Shown here: positions 25,630 to 33,449 of the stretch, piece by piece
Layout of the letters: each line of letters starts with the position of its first letter
Numbering within the stretch: the stretch's first letter is position 1
Source: Streptomyces sp. WAC 04229
GTDB taxonomy: Bacteria; Actinomycetota; Actinomycetes; Streptomycetales; Streptomycetaceae
NCBI RefSeq assembly: GCF_003947455.1
Contig: NZ_QHJH01000003.1
Location: 56,458 to 120,457, forward strand
Direction: 5' to 3'
Length of the DNA: 64,000 nt
Position numbers and translations under genes: made by a program
Notes under the pieces: generated by a model
Told to the model about the DNA's origin: nothing
Seen by the model: the letters and a program-made list of their open reading frames with translations, nothing else
Databases searched by the model: none

Positions 25630-26928
25630 GTGCGCGTGTGTGTGATCGGTGCAGGTCTGTCGGGATTGGCGGTGGCGCACTCCCTCAAGGAGCGGGACAT
25701 CGGTTTCGTCTGCCTGGAGAGGGCGCCCGACGTCGGCGGGATCTGGCGGCAGCCGGAGGCCGGCGAGCGGGGGCCGGGCTACCTGTCGCTGCACCTGAAC
25801 ACCGCGAAGCAGCTGACCGGTTACGCCGGTTTCCCCATGCCGTCCTCGTATCCGCTCTACCCCCGGCACAGCCAGGTCGCCGCGTATCTGCGCTCCTTCG
25901 CCGAGTGGGCGGGCCTGCTCGACCACGTCGAGCTGCGCACCGAGGTGGTCGCCGTATGGCAGGCCCCGGACGGCGCGTGGACGGTGGTCAGCCGCGACGC
26001 GGACGGCACCGAGTCCGCCCGCCGCTTCGAGCAGGTGATCGTCGCCTCCGGGCACCACACCGACCCCGCCCTGCCCGACCCTCTCCCGCCCGGTGCCGAC
26101 TCCTTCGATGGAACGATTCTGCACTCCCTCGACTACCGTGACGGCGCCGACTTCGACGGACGCCGGGTCGTCGTCGTCGGACTCGGGGCGTCCGCCGTGG
26201 ACATCGCGGCCGACCTCTCGCGGCACGCCGAGGAGACCGTGCTGTCGGTGCGGCGGGGACTGCACATCGTGCCCAAGCAGCTCTTCGGGATGTCGGTCGA
26301 CGAGATCGCGGAGGCGCCCTGGTGGACCGAGATGTCCTTCGCCGAGCAACGGGGTTGGGTGGAGCGGTCGCTGCTCGTCGCACGCGGCAGACTGTCCGAC
26401 TACGGCCTGCCCGAGCCCGACCACCCGGTCTTCTCCTCCGCCGTGACCCTCTCGGACGAGATCCTCAGCCGGATCCGGCACGGCGCCGTGACCCCGAAGC
26501 CCGCGATCGCCTCCTTCGACGGCGACCGGGTCGTCTTCACCGACGGCACCTCCACGACCGCGGACGCCGTCGTGTACTGCACCGGCTTCCACATGACCTT
26601 CCCCTTCCTGCCGGCCGGCTGCCCGGTCGCGGCGGACGGTTCGGTCGAGCTGTACCGACGGGTCGTCCCGGCCGGCCGGCCGGGTCTCTACTTCGTCGGG
26701 CTGGTCCGGCCCGTGGGCGCGATCACCCGGCTGGTGGAGGCGCAGGCGGAGTGGGTGGCGCGGATCATCGACGGCGAGGCCGAACTGCCCTCGGCGGAGG
26801 CTATGCGCGAGGAGATCGGCACCTACCTCACCTCCGTGGCCCAGCGCTACGGCCGGACCGAGGGCGCCTCGATCCAGGTCGACGTGGGCCCCTATCTGGC
26901 GGAGTTCCGGGAGTCGCTGCCCGTGTGA
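25630..26928 (+). CDS. Flavin-containing monooxygenase of the prenyl-tryptophan aldoxime type
   Basis: A 432-residue FMO. FAD motif [17 protein letters not shown] at the N-terminus; NADPH motif [17 protein letters not shown] near residue 180; FMO signature [11 protein letters not shown] just before it; a [13 protein letters not shown] motif near 320. The partner facing it across a shared terminator is a DMATS-type prenyltransferase. This is the gene pair known in S. coelicolor (SCO7468/SCO7467), where the FMO turns 5-dimethylallyl-tryptophan into the indole-3-acetaldoxime, on the way to the nitrile. By analogy this enzyme should N-oxidise and decarboxylate the prenylated tryptophan. Start GTG 25630 follows GGGGGAAG. 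Confidence 0.85.
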   Translation: MRVCVIGAGLSGLAVAHSLKERDIGFVCLERAPDVGGIWRQPEAGERGPGYLSLHLNTAKQLTGYAGFPMPSSYPLYPRHSQVAAYLRSFAEWAGLLDHVELRTEVVAVWQAPDGAWTVVSRDADGTESARRFEQVIVASGHHTDPALPDPLPPGADSFDGTILHSLDYRDGADFDGRRVVVVGLGASAVDIAADLSRHAEETVLSVRRGLHIVPKQLFGMSVDEIAEAPWWTEMSFAEQRGWVERSLLVARGRLSDYGLPEPDHPVFSSAVTLSDEILSRIRHGAVTPKPAIASFDGDRVVFTDGTSTTADAVVYCTGFHMTFPFLPAGCPVAADGSVELYRRVVPAGRPGLYFVGLVRPVGAITRLVEAQAEWVARIIDGEAELPSAEAMREEIGTYLTSVAQRYGRTEGASIQVDVGPYLAEFRESLPV

Positions 26929-26950
26929 CCGCCCCGCACGGCGTCGTGCC

Positions 26951-26985
26951 CAGGGGCTCCCGGTGAGGTCGGCCGGGAGCCCCTG
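26951..26985. terminator. Bidirectional terminator between FMO and DMATS genes
   Basis: Perfect 13-bp inverted repeat: CAGGGGCTCCCGG (26951-26963) and CCGGGAGCCCCTG (26973-26985) around a 9-base loop. It sits 23 bp past the FMO stop and 21 bp past the prenyltransferase stop, so it can serve both. Confidence 0.8.
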
Positions 26986-27005
26986 TGGTGTGCCGGACGG
27001 CCGGC

Positions 27006-28130
27006 TCAGTGCACCGCGACCGCGTGCCGGACCGGCACCGCGGCGGGCGGCCGGACCGCGTACGCCTCCGAGGAGAGGTACGCCGTCACCCGCGGCGGCC
27101 GGCCTCGCTGGAGGGCAAGCGCCAGGTAGGCGATGAGCCCGGCCCCGTCCTCCGGCCGCCGGTCGGTGACGGCGGCCAGCGCCCGGACCAGCACCGAGGC
27201 GTCCATGCCGTGCCGGCGCAGCAGCCGCGACGCCCGGGCCAGGGCCTCCCCGTCGTGCGGGGCGTAGTCCCTGACCGGGATGTGCAGGGTGAACCCGCTG
27301 GGCCGGGGGTCCGCCGGGCCGGTGAAGGAGTGGCAGGACAGGCCGGGCAGCCCGGCGAGTCCCGTCGCCCCGGGCCCGGCGCCCGCGACCGTGTGGAAGA
27401 AGCCTTCGACCTCGGCCGGAACCGGCTCCGGAATCATGCGGGACAGCCTCCCGGCCCGGGCGGAGGTCAGGCTGTCGTGGCGCACGTAGACCTTCACCCG
27501 GGGTTCCTCCCAGTCCCCCAGGTCCAGGGCGAGGAACGGATGACCGCTGCCCGGGGGCAGGTTGGCGTAGGCCCGCCCGAGCCCCAGCCGGCGCAGCGCC
27601 TCGCGCACCGTCGCGGCGGAACGCTCCTCCCCGTTGGCGGCGGGGTTCAGGTAGACCTTGACCTTGGGCACACCGCCGGGTGTCAGCTCCAGCGCACACC
27701 ACAGGGCCAGGGGGCCGTGCGGAGCGGACGGCAGGAAGAGGTCCGTCACCTCGTCGAGGGGGCCGGTGCCGAACCGCCATCGGCGCGCCATCTCCCGGAC
27801 CGTCTCCAGTCCGACGCGGCCGTTGCGAGCCAGGCTGTCTGCGCCGCAGCCCGGTTCGATCAGCACCCGCAGGACGGGGGCCGCGTCCGGCCGGAAGGAG
27901 AGGGAGAACTCGACGGGGGTGTGGTCGTCGGAGAGGAAGGTGCGGTAGGGCGGCGGCAGGTGGAGCGGCCGTGCGGCCACCGGCCCCAGGGAGTCCGTGA
28001 GGACCCGGGCGTAGGTCTCGATGTCCGCTCCGGCGAGGCCGGCGACCGCGCCGAGTCTTCGCAGCTGGCCGCCCGTGAGGGCGCCGAGTGTCGGGATGCC
28101 CCGTGGGTCCGTGCCCGTCGGCGCGGTCAC
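27006..28130 (-). CDS. Tryptophan dimethylallyltransferase (DMATS family, ABBA fold)
   Basis: A 374-residue aromatic prenyltransferase of the bacterial DMATS group. Supporting blocks: LTGGQLRRLGAVAGLAGADI, HTPVEFSLSFRPDAAPVLRV, KVKVYLNPAANGEE, EEPRVKVYVRHDSLT and SGFTLHIPVRDYAPHDGEAL. The Lys/Arg and Tyr residues in the K-V-Y and R-V-T-A-Y-L-S strands bind diphosphate in the family. It should transfer a dimethylallyl group from DMAPP to the indole of L-tryptophan; C-5 is expected if it equals SCO7467, but regiochemistry cannot be read from sequence. Start GTG 28130 overlaps the stop of a 35-codon upstream ORF (GTGA) and has GGGGA seven bases upstream; the open frame to 28280 is not used. Confidence 0.85.
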   Translation of the reverse strand: MTAPTGTDPRGIPTLGALTGGQLRRLGAVAGLAGADIETYARVLTDSLGPVAARPLHLPPPYRTFLSDDHTPVEFSLSFRPDAAPVLRVLIEPGCGADSLARNGRVGLETVREMARRWRFGTGPLDEVTDLFLPSAPHGPLALWCALELTPGGVPKVKVYLNPAANGEERSAATVREALRRLGLGRAYANLPPGSGHPFLALDLGDWEEPRVKVYVRHDSLTSARAGRLSRMIPEPVPAEVEGFFHTVAGAGPGATGLAGLPGLSCHSFTGPADPRPSGFTLHIPVRDYAPHDGEALARASRLLRRHGMDASVLVRALAAVTDRRPEDGAGLIAYLALALQRGRPPRVTAYLSSEAYAVRPPAAVPVRHAVAVH

Positions 28131-28234
28131 CGGCCCGTCCCCGGCCGGGGCCGCACAGAGCGATACCCGCCTGGAGAGGCGGGTATCGGGGGTTTCGGCG
28201 GCGGGAAAGCGGCGTTCGTGGATATGTGGTCCAC
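28127..28234 (-). CDS. Small 35-residue ORF coupled to the DMATS gene (leader peptide candidate)
   Basis: The mRNA carries AAAGGAGGTG (28246-28237), which matches the 16S anti-Shine-Dalgarno almost completely, four bases before GTG 28234. The ORF starts MDHISTNAAF, is Pro-rich in the middle (PPPKPPIPASPGG) and basic at the end (RPRPGTGR). Its TGA overlaps the DMATS GTG as GTGA. No Trp codon is present. A strong binding site used only for a short ORF points to a leader peptide that sets translation of the prenyltransferase through coupling; a bioactive peptide or chance are alternatives. Confidence 0.6.
   Translation of the reverse strand: MDHISTNAAFPPPKPPIPASPGGYRSVRPRPGTGR
28161..28188 (-). 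promoter_or_regulatory. Perfect hairpin inside the DMATS leader ORF
   Basis: CGATACCCGCC and GGCGGGTATCG form an 11-bp perfect stem with a 6-base loop, wholly inside the small ORF and 31-58 bases before the DMATS start. It leaves the DMATS ribosome site free. Ribosome movement through the ORF would open it, so it could be a translational or transcriptional control element. The lack of a U-tract argues against a simple terminator. Confidence 0.55.
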
Positions 28235-28337
28235 GACACCTCCTTTTACTCGTAAGCAACTTGAATGCCGCGTTGCTCACTACCCGTGCCGTTCAACCTT
28301 CATGCGGAAGGGGCTGGTTGGGCGGGTGTTGTACAGA

Positions 28338-29684
28338 TCACCGTGTGAGCCAGTTGAGGAACTGGCTCCACATGCCGTTGCGTTCGGCCGCCCGGGCCGG
28401 GGTGGCGGCCTCGGGCTCCGCCGCACCCGGGGTCGGCCGCGATTCGGCGCTCCGTCCGGTGCGGGCCGGGGTGAAGCGGGCCGGCAGGGTGGCCAGGGCC
28501 CGGTTGAAGGGGCCCGGACGCCAGGTCAGGCTGTCCTCCGGCACGGCGAGTTCGACGTCGGGCAGCTCGTTGAAGAGGTGCTCGATGGCGGTGACCGTGA
28601 TGTGCCGGGCCGGTTCCTTGGAGGGGCAGGCGTGCGGTCCGGCGCTCCAGGCGAGGTGCGCGCGGTTGCTGCCGGCCTGGCGGGACGCTCTGAGGGCCGG
28701 ACCGGTGTTGGCCGCGGCGAAGCTGACCAGCACGAGATCGCCCGCCTGGAGGTGCTGTCCGGCGAGTTCCGTGTCGGCGGCCGGGTAGTGCGGCGCGTAG
28801 TTCGACATGGGCGGGTTCTCCCAGAGCGTGTCGTCCAGTGCCTCGTCGATCAGGCCGCCCTCACGCGCGTACCGCTCGTGGGTGAGGAGGCGGTGCAGCG
28901 TGTTGCCGATCAGGTTGCGCAGGGGCTCGGCGCCCGCGCCGAGGAGCAGGGCGAGCTGGTGGACCATCTCCTCGTCGCTGAGGCCCGCCTCGTGGCGCAT
29001 CAGCCAGGAGGTGACGTCGTCGCCGGGCTTGCTCCGCTTGAGCGCGACGAGTTCCCCCACCGCCTGGAAGAGCACCTCGACGGCCTTCTCGGCGTTGACC
29101 CCGTCGAACATGCCGGAGATGCCGAACAGCACCCGGTCGCCGATGTCGGCGGGGCAGCCGAAGAGTTCGTTGAACACGAACAGCGGCAGCTGCTTGGCGT
29201 AGTCGCCCAGCAGGTCTGCGGAGCCGCGGGCGGCGAACTGGGAGATGAGGTAGCAGGAGATCTGCTCCGTGCTCCGGCTCAGCCGCCGGGTGTCCACCCG
29301 CGCCATGCTGTCGGTGACGGCCTGGCGGAGCCTGAGGTGGTCGGCGCCGTCGGCGAACATGCAGTTGGGCCGGTAGGCGAGCAGGGGCGCGACCGGGCTG
29401 TCCGGGCCGACCTTGCCCTCGTTGAAGGCCCGCCAGCGCCGGGCGTCCTTGCGGAAGGACCCGGAGTCCTGGAGCAGCTGGAGGGCGGCGGCGTAGTCCG
29501 TGACCAGCGTCGCCTCGACGCCCGGGGCCAGTTCGACGGGCGCCGCGGCCCCGTAGTGGCGCAGGTACTCGTAGTACGCCTGCGGGTCGGCGGCGAACTC
29601 CGGTCCGTGCAGAGGCACTCTGGCGCCGGAGCCGTGGGCCGGGCACCCGGGCGGCGGCACCGGGGCCGTGTCGTGGGCGTTCAT
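28338..29684 (-). CDS. cvnE: Conservon cytochrome P450, CYP157-like (CvnE)
   Basis: A 448-residue P450-fold protein. The heme-thiolate loop is AWSAGPHACPS with Cys353, differing from the FxxGxHxCxG consensus at both ends. The K-helix EXXR is replaced by DDTLW (residues 284-288), as known for the CYP157 family. The I-helix (LLLGAGAEPLRN) lacks the usual acid-Thr pair. A final stretch WSQFLNWLTR follows a disordered Ala/Pro/Glu tail. It is the last gene of a cvnABCDE operon, 15 bp after the GTPase, so it probably takes part in conservon signalling rather than ordinary monooxygenation. Confidence 0.88.
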   Translation of the reverse strand: MNAHDTAPVPPPGCPAHGSGARVPLHGPEFAADPQAYYEYLRHYGAAAPVELAPGVEATLVTDYAAALQLLQDSGSFRKDARRWRAFNEGKVGPDSPVAPLLAYRPNCMFADGADHLRLRQAVTDSMARVDTRRLSRSTEQISCYLISQFAARGSADLLGDYAKQLPLFVFNELFGCPADIGDRVLFGISGMFDGVNAEKAVEVLFQAVGELVALKRSKPGDDVTSWLMRHEAGLSDEEMVHQLALLLGAGAEPLRNLIGNTLHRLLTHERYAREGGLIDEALDDTLWENPPMSNYAPHYPAADTELAGQHLQAGDLVLVSFAAANTGPALRASRQAGSNRAHLAWSAGPHACPSKEPARHITVTAIEHLFNELPDVELAVPEDSLTWRPGPFNRALATLPARFTPARTGRSAESRPTPGAAEPEAATPARAAERNGMWSQFLNWLTR

Positions 29685-29699
29685 GTCTGCTCCCAGCTC

Positions 29700-30293
29700 C
29701 TAGCGGGTGCGGTCCAGCAAGTAGCGGACGAGGGTGGTCAGTGCGGCCGCCGAGGACTTCTCGTCGCGGGCGTCGCAGGTGACGACGGGGGTGTCGTCGA
29801 GCAGGTCGAGCGCCTCGCGCAGCGCGTGTTCGTCGCGCAGCGGGGTGCCGTCGAAGTGGTTGACGGCGATGGCGTAGTCGAGCCCGTAGTGCTCGATGAG
29901 GTCGATCACGGGGAAGGAGTCCGCCAGCCGCTCGGGGTCGACCAGCACCAGGGCGCCGAGCGCGCCGCGTGCCATGTCCTCCCACATCTGGACGAAGCGC
30001 TGCTGGCCGGGGGTGCCGAAGAGGTAGAGGACGACGCGGTCGCTGATGGTGAGGCGGCCGAAGTCCATGGCGACCGTGGTGGTGGTCTTGCCCTGGACGC
30101 CGCCCAGGTCGTCGACCGACTCGGCGGCCTGTGTCATCGTCTCCTCGGTGGACAGCGGCTCGATCTCCGAGATGGAGCCGATGAGGGTGGTCTTGCCCAC
30201 CGCGAAGTGTCCGACGACGAGGATCTTGACCGCGGTCTGGGTCGCTCCGCCGCGTACGTAGTCCCGCTCATCCAAACTTGGCGCGGAGCCCAT
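29700..30293 (-). CDS. cvnD: Conservon Ras-like GTPase CvnD
   Basis: A 197-residue MglA-like GTPase. P-loop VVGHFAVGKTTLIGS; switch region KTTTTVAMDFGRL; G3-like YLFGTPGQQRF, where the usual DxxG Asp is replaced; G4-like VNHFDG. It overlaps cvnC by 26 bp, so start is shared with its tail. Together with CvnA-C it forms a membrane-associated complex resembling eukaryotic G-protein systems. Confidence 0.93.
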   Translation of the reverse strand: MGSAPSLDERDYVRGGATQTAVKILVVGHFAVGKTTLIGSISEIEPLSTEETMTQAAESVDDLGGVQGKTTTTVAMDFGRLTISDRVVLYLFGTPGQQRFVQMWEDMARGALGALVLVDPERLADSFPVIDLIEHYGLDYAIAVNHFDGTPLRDEHALREALDLLDDTPVVTCDARDEKSSAAALTTLVRYLLDRTR

Positions 30294-30645
30294 TGAGCAC
30301 CTCCTCCAGGATCTCCTTGTCCGCGAGCCGGGCGCGGGCCACCGGCGGGCGGGTCATGAGGTGGCCGCCCTCCATCAGGGAGGCCAGCAGGATCCGCACC
30401 ACGCCGAGCGGGAAGTGGGTGTGTCCGGCGATCTCGGCGACCGAGAGGTAGCCGGCCGAGCAGAGGTCCAGCAGGCTCTGCTCCTCGGGGGACAGCCGGG
30501 CCGGGCGCCGGGTGTCCTCGGCTGAGGCGGTGACGAGGGTGATGAGTGAGAGGTGGTCCTCGTCGGGCAGGCCCCGGCCCTTGGTGATGACGTACGGCCG
30601 TACTAACTCCGGCGCCTCGGGCTCCCAGCCGTCGCGGCCGGTCAT
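30268..30645 (-). CDS. cvnC: Conservon protein CvnC (DUF742)
   Basis: A 125-residue DUF742 protein with VRPYVITKGRG near residue 15 and a winged-helix-like SLLDLCSAGYLSVAEIAGHT, HFPLGVVRILLASLMEGGHL. Start ATG 30645 overlaps the cvnB stop by four bases. Confidence 0.93.
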   Translation of the reverse strand: MTGRDGWEPEAPELVRPYVITKGRGLPDEDHLSLITLVTASAEDTRRPARLSPEEQSLLDLCSAGYLSVAEIAGHTHFPLGVVRILLASLMEGGHLMTRPPVARARLADKEILEEVLNGLRAKFG

Positions 30646-31043
30646 GAGCGGGCGCCGAGGTTCTCGCGCGGCGGTGTCGTCAGCCGTTTGCCGAGCTGGG
30701 CGACGAGCTGCTGCATCCGGAAGGTGATGTCCGCCATGTCCACCTCCGGGGAGGCGGAGACACCGAGGTAGGCGCCTTCGCCGGCGGAGATCAGGAACAC
30801 CCAGCCGCCGTCGAACTCGACCAGGGTCTGGCGCCAGGACTGGCCGGGGTCCTCACAGAAGAAGGCGAGGGTGCGGCTGAGCGACTGCACCCCGCTCATC
30901 GCGGCGGCGACCCGGTCGGCGTCGTCCTTGTCGAAGTCCTGCGTCCGGGCCATCAGCAGACCGTCGGCGGATATCAGGACGGCGTGCAGGGCTCCCGGAA
31001 TCTCCAGGGCGCTGTCGAGCATCCATGACAGATCGTCGTTCAC
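30642..31043 (-). CDS. cvnB: Conservon roadblock/LC7 protein CvnB
   Basis: A 133-residue roadblock/LC7 domain protein: LDSALEIPGALHAVLISADG, then a helix and SLSRTLAFFCEDPGQSWRQT. These dimerise and regulate the GTPase partner, probably as activator. GTG start at 31043 overlaps the cvnA stop as GTGA. Confidence 0.93.
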   Translation of the reverse strand: MNDDLSWMLDSALEIPGALHAVLISADGLLMARTQDFDKDDADRVAAAMSGVQSLSRTLAFFCEDPGQSWRQTLVEFDGGWVFLISAGEGAYLGVSASPEVDMADITFRMQQLVAQLGKRLTTPPRENLGARS

Positions 31044-32212
31044 GAGACCTCATGTCCTTCGCTGCTGGCACCAGGCGTTCTGCGCGTCCGGTCGGTGCCC
31101 TCGGGGTCGGTGACCCGGCCGGACCGCGTTCCCCGCTGGAAGGCACCCATGACCTGTGCCTGCTCGGAGTCGGAGCGGCCCGCCGGGCGGGGGGTGGGCT
31201 CGTTGCCGGGCACGATGGCCATCGGGCGCTTGCGGCGCCGCCGGGGCAGGCCGTCGTCGGTCCGGGACGGGACGGGCGCGGCCTCGGGGCCGCCGTCCCG
31301 GACCGGCCGGGCGGTGGCGTGGGCGGCGGGGGCGGGAGTCTTCTTCTCCGGCATGCCGGTGAGCAGTTCGTGCGGCAGCAGGACCACCGCCCGTACACCT
31401 CCGTAGGGGGACGAGGAGTCCACCGACACCTCGAAGCCGAATCGTTCGCACAGCAGGCCGATGACCGCGAAGCCGAACTGCGGCGGATTGCCGAGCCCGG
31501 CCACGCCCGAGGCGCGCTCGGTGGCGAGCAGCCGGTCGGCGCGGGCGCGCTCCTCGTCGCTCATGCCCACACCGGCGTCGTCGACGACCACGCAGATGCC
31601 CTTGGGCACGGTCCGGAGGTTGATCTCGACGACGGTGTCGGGGCTGGAGTAGCTGGTGGCGTTGTCGAGCAGTTCGGCCAGGGCGAGGGCGACGGGCTCC
31701 ACGGCCCGGCTGGTGATGCCGAAGTCGACCTGGGAGAGGATGTCCACCCTGCGGAAGTGCCGGATGCGGCCCTGCGCGCTGCGCACCACGTCGTACACCG
31801 AGGCGGTGTCGCGCCGCCCGCCGAGCCAGCCGTCGCAGAGCACGGCGATGGACTGGGCGCGCCGGCCGAACTGCGAGTTGGTGTGGTCGATCTCCAGCAG
31901 GTCCTGGAGGAGGGCCGAGTCGCCGTACTTGGTCTGCAGGCGGGAGAGGACCAGCTGCTGTTCCGCGGCGAGGCCCTGAAGGGTCCGCATGGCGGACTTC
32001 AGAACGGTCTTGGTCTCGTCCTCGGCCCGTTCCTGGGCCGCCTGTACGGATTTTCCGTAATCGTTCTCCAGCTGGGTGTAGTGGTCCTTGAGCCCCTGCA
32101 CCTGCTGCCGCAACGCCCGGGCCGCCCTGCGCTGGCGGCTGATGAGCACGGCGGCGGCCACGAGGGCGACGAGGGCCACCCAGAGCAAGGGGTTCCCTGT
32201 GTATTCCGTCAT
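31040..32212 (-). CDS. cvnA: Conservon sensor ATPase CvnA
   Basis: A 390-residue protein with one N-terminal membrane helix (PLLWVALVALVAAAVLI), a coiled-coil region to about residue 110, and a histidine-kinase-like ATPase domain: ALALAELLDNATSYSSPDTV (N box), VVDDAGVGMSDEER (G1) and FGFAVIGLLCERFGFEV (G2-like). No clear phospho-accepting H box and no HAMP domain, so it is the short CvnA type. The last 120 residues are Pro/Arg-rich and probably disordered. First gene of the operon. Confidence 0.93.
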   Translation of the reverse strand: MTEYTGNPLLWVALVALVAAAVLISRQRRAARALRQQVQGLKDHYTQLENDYGKSVQAAQERAEDETKTVLKSAMRTLQGLAAEQQLVLSRLQTKYGDSALLQDLLEIDHTNSQFGRRAQSIAVLCDGWLGGRRDTASVYDVVRSAQGRIRHFRRVDILSQVDFGITSRAVEPVALALAELLDNATSYSSPDTVVEINLRTVPKGICVVVDDAGVGMSDEERARADRLLATERASGVAGLGNPPQFGFAVIGLLCERFGFEVSVDSSSPYGGVRAVVLLPHELLTGMPEKKTPAPAAHATARPVRDGGPEAAPVPSRTDDGLPRRRRKRPMAIVPGNEPTPRPAGRSDSEQAQVMGAFQRGTRSGRVTDPEGTDRTRRTPGASSEGHEVS

Positions 32213-32357
32213 AAGACTCTCTTCAGGCGACTGACGGCCGGCTTGCTGAATTCCCGTCTAGGCGGACGGCCGGTGGACCGCCCGCAACCGGGGTGGCTGT
32301 CCGGGCTGTCCTGAAGTCGGGGATGCCGTCTTTCACCCATCCGCCCGTTCCGCAAAC

Positions 32358-32376
32358 GCGGTGATCGTATCACCGC
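32358..32376. promoter_or_regulatory. 19-bp palindrome upstream of the conservon
   Basis: GCGGTGAT-CGT-ATCACCGC is a perfect 8-3-8 inverted repeat, 146 bases before cvnA and 94 bases before the small leaderless-looking ORF ahead of tauE. It is a candidate operator for either transcript. The 316-bp gap 32213-32528 holds no other feature I can support besides that ORF. Confidence 0.45.
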
Positions 32377-32469
32377 ATGATCAGGTGAATTAACGTCAAG
32401 AAGCGTCCATCCAGGACCGGTTGGAGACCGCCGGACGTACCGCCTCCGCCGGTGGGTACAGTCGGCCCC

Positions 32470-32532
32470 GTGAAAGATGCACCAGACACCTTCCGGCCGG
32501 CCCGCGGCGCGGCCTCGGACGGCCCGGGGTGA
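32470..32532 (+). CDS. 20-codon ORF coupled to the TauE gene (tentative)
   Basis: A TACAGT box (32457-32462) ends seven bases before GTG 32470, the spacing expected for a leaderless transcript. The ORF (MKDAPDTFRPARGAASDGPG) stops at a TGA that overlaps the tauE-like GTG as GTGA. No good -35 is seen. It could be a leader that couples translation, or the overlap may be chance. Confidence 0.3.
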   Translation: MKDAPDTFRPARGAASDGPG

Positions 32533-33296
32533 CGCCCGAGGCCATGGCCGCGGTGTTCGCGGCCGGCGTCGGGGCCGGCGCCATCAACAGCGTGGTCGGC
32601 TCCGGCACCCTGATCACCTTTCCCGTGCTGCTGGCCACGGGTCTGTCGCCGGTCACCGCCACCGTCTCCAACGCCCTCGGCCTCATCCCCGGCTCCGTCA
32701 GCGGCGCCATCGGCTACCGCGAGGAGCTGCGCGGCCAGCGGCGTCGGGTCCTCAAGCTGGGCGTCGGCGCCCTGATGGGCGGTCTCGCGGGCGCCACACT
32801 GCTGCTCGCGCTCCCGGAGGACGCCTTCGAGACGATCGTGCCGGTCCTGGTGGGCCTCGCCCTGGTGCTGGTGGCGCTGCAGCCCCAGATCGGCAAGTGG
32901 GTGCAGCGCCGCCGTGCGCGCACCGGCGCCTCCCCGCGCCGGGACGGCGGTCCGCTGCTGTTCACCGGCCTGACCCTGGCCAGCGTCTACGGGGGCTACT
33001 TCACGGCCGCCCAGGGGATCATCTACCTGTCCCTGATGGGCACGCTCCTCGACGAGCCTCTGCAACGCCTCAACGCCGTCAAGAACGTCCTCGCCGCCGT
33101 CGTCAACACCGTCGCCGCGCTCTTCTTCCTCTTCGCCGCGGACTTCGACTGGACGGCCGTCGGCCTGCTGGCGGTCGGCTCGGCGCTCGGCGGGTACGGC
33201 GGGGCCAAGGTGGGCCGCCACTTCAAGCCGGTCGTCCTGCGGACGCTGGTGGTGACGGTCGGCACCGTCGCCCTCGTGCAACTGCTGCTGCGCTGA
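32529..33296 (+). CDS. TauE/SafE-family sulfite/anion exporter
   Basis: A 255-residue membrane protein with about eight hydrophobic segments. The family motif GAGAINSVVGSGTLITFPVL opens the protein; the second repeat reads YGGYFTAAQGIIYLSLMG. TauE/SafE proteins move sulfite, sulfoacetate or related organic anions. GTG 32529 begins directly at the conserved MTPEAMA-like start; upstream in-frame sequence is not conserved-looking. A sulfur-acquisition operon lies 3 kb downstream, but the link is only positional. Confidence 0.8.
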   Translation: MTPEAMAAVFAAGVGAGAINSVVGSGTLITFPVLLATGLSPVTATVSNALGLIPGSVSGAIGYREELRGQRRRVLKLGVGALMGGLAGATLLLALPEDAFETIVPVLVGLALVLVALQPQIGKWVQRRRARTGASPRRDGGPLLFTGLTLASVYGGYFTAAQGIIYLSLMGTLLDEPLQRLNAVKNVLAAVVNTVAALFFLFAADFDWTAVGLLAVGSALGGYGGAKVGRHFKPVVLRTLVVTVGTVALVQLLLR

Positions 33297-33449
33297 CCCA
33301 CGGGATCCGGGCCTCGTCGCCGACGCTCCGGCTCGGGGACGCCGCCCGCCCGGGCCGCCGGAGGCCACGGGCGCGCCGGCGTCGTGACCGTCTCCGTCCG
33401 CACTGCCGCGCACGTGGGCGGCGCACACCGCCGGCCGGACCGCCCCGGG

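Noticed and set aside
23890..28239. Open frame of 1449 codons on the minus strand starting at GTG 28239
   Set aside because: It runs antisense through paaK and the FMO and out of frame through DMATS. Its GTG has no spacing to the Shine-Dalgarno; the in-place 35-codon ORF at 28234 fits better.
27006..28280. Longer DMATS start at 28280
   Set aside because: It would translate through the strong Shine-Dalgarno at 28246-28237 and the hairpin; residues before 28130 do not look like a DMATS N-terminus.
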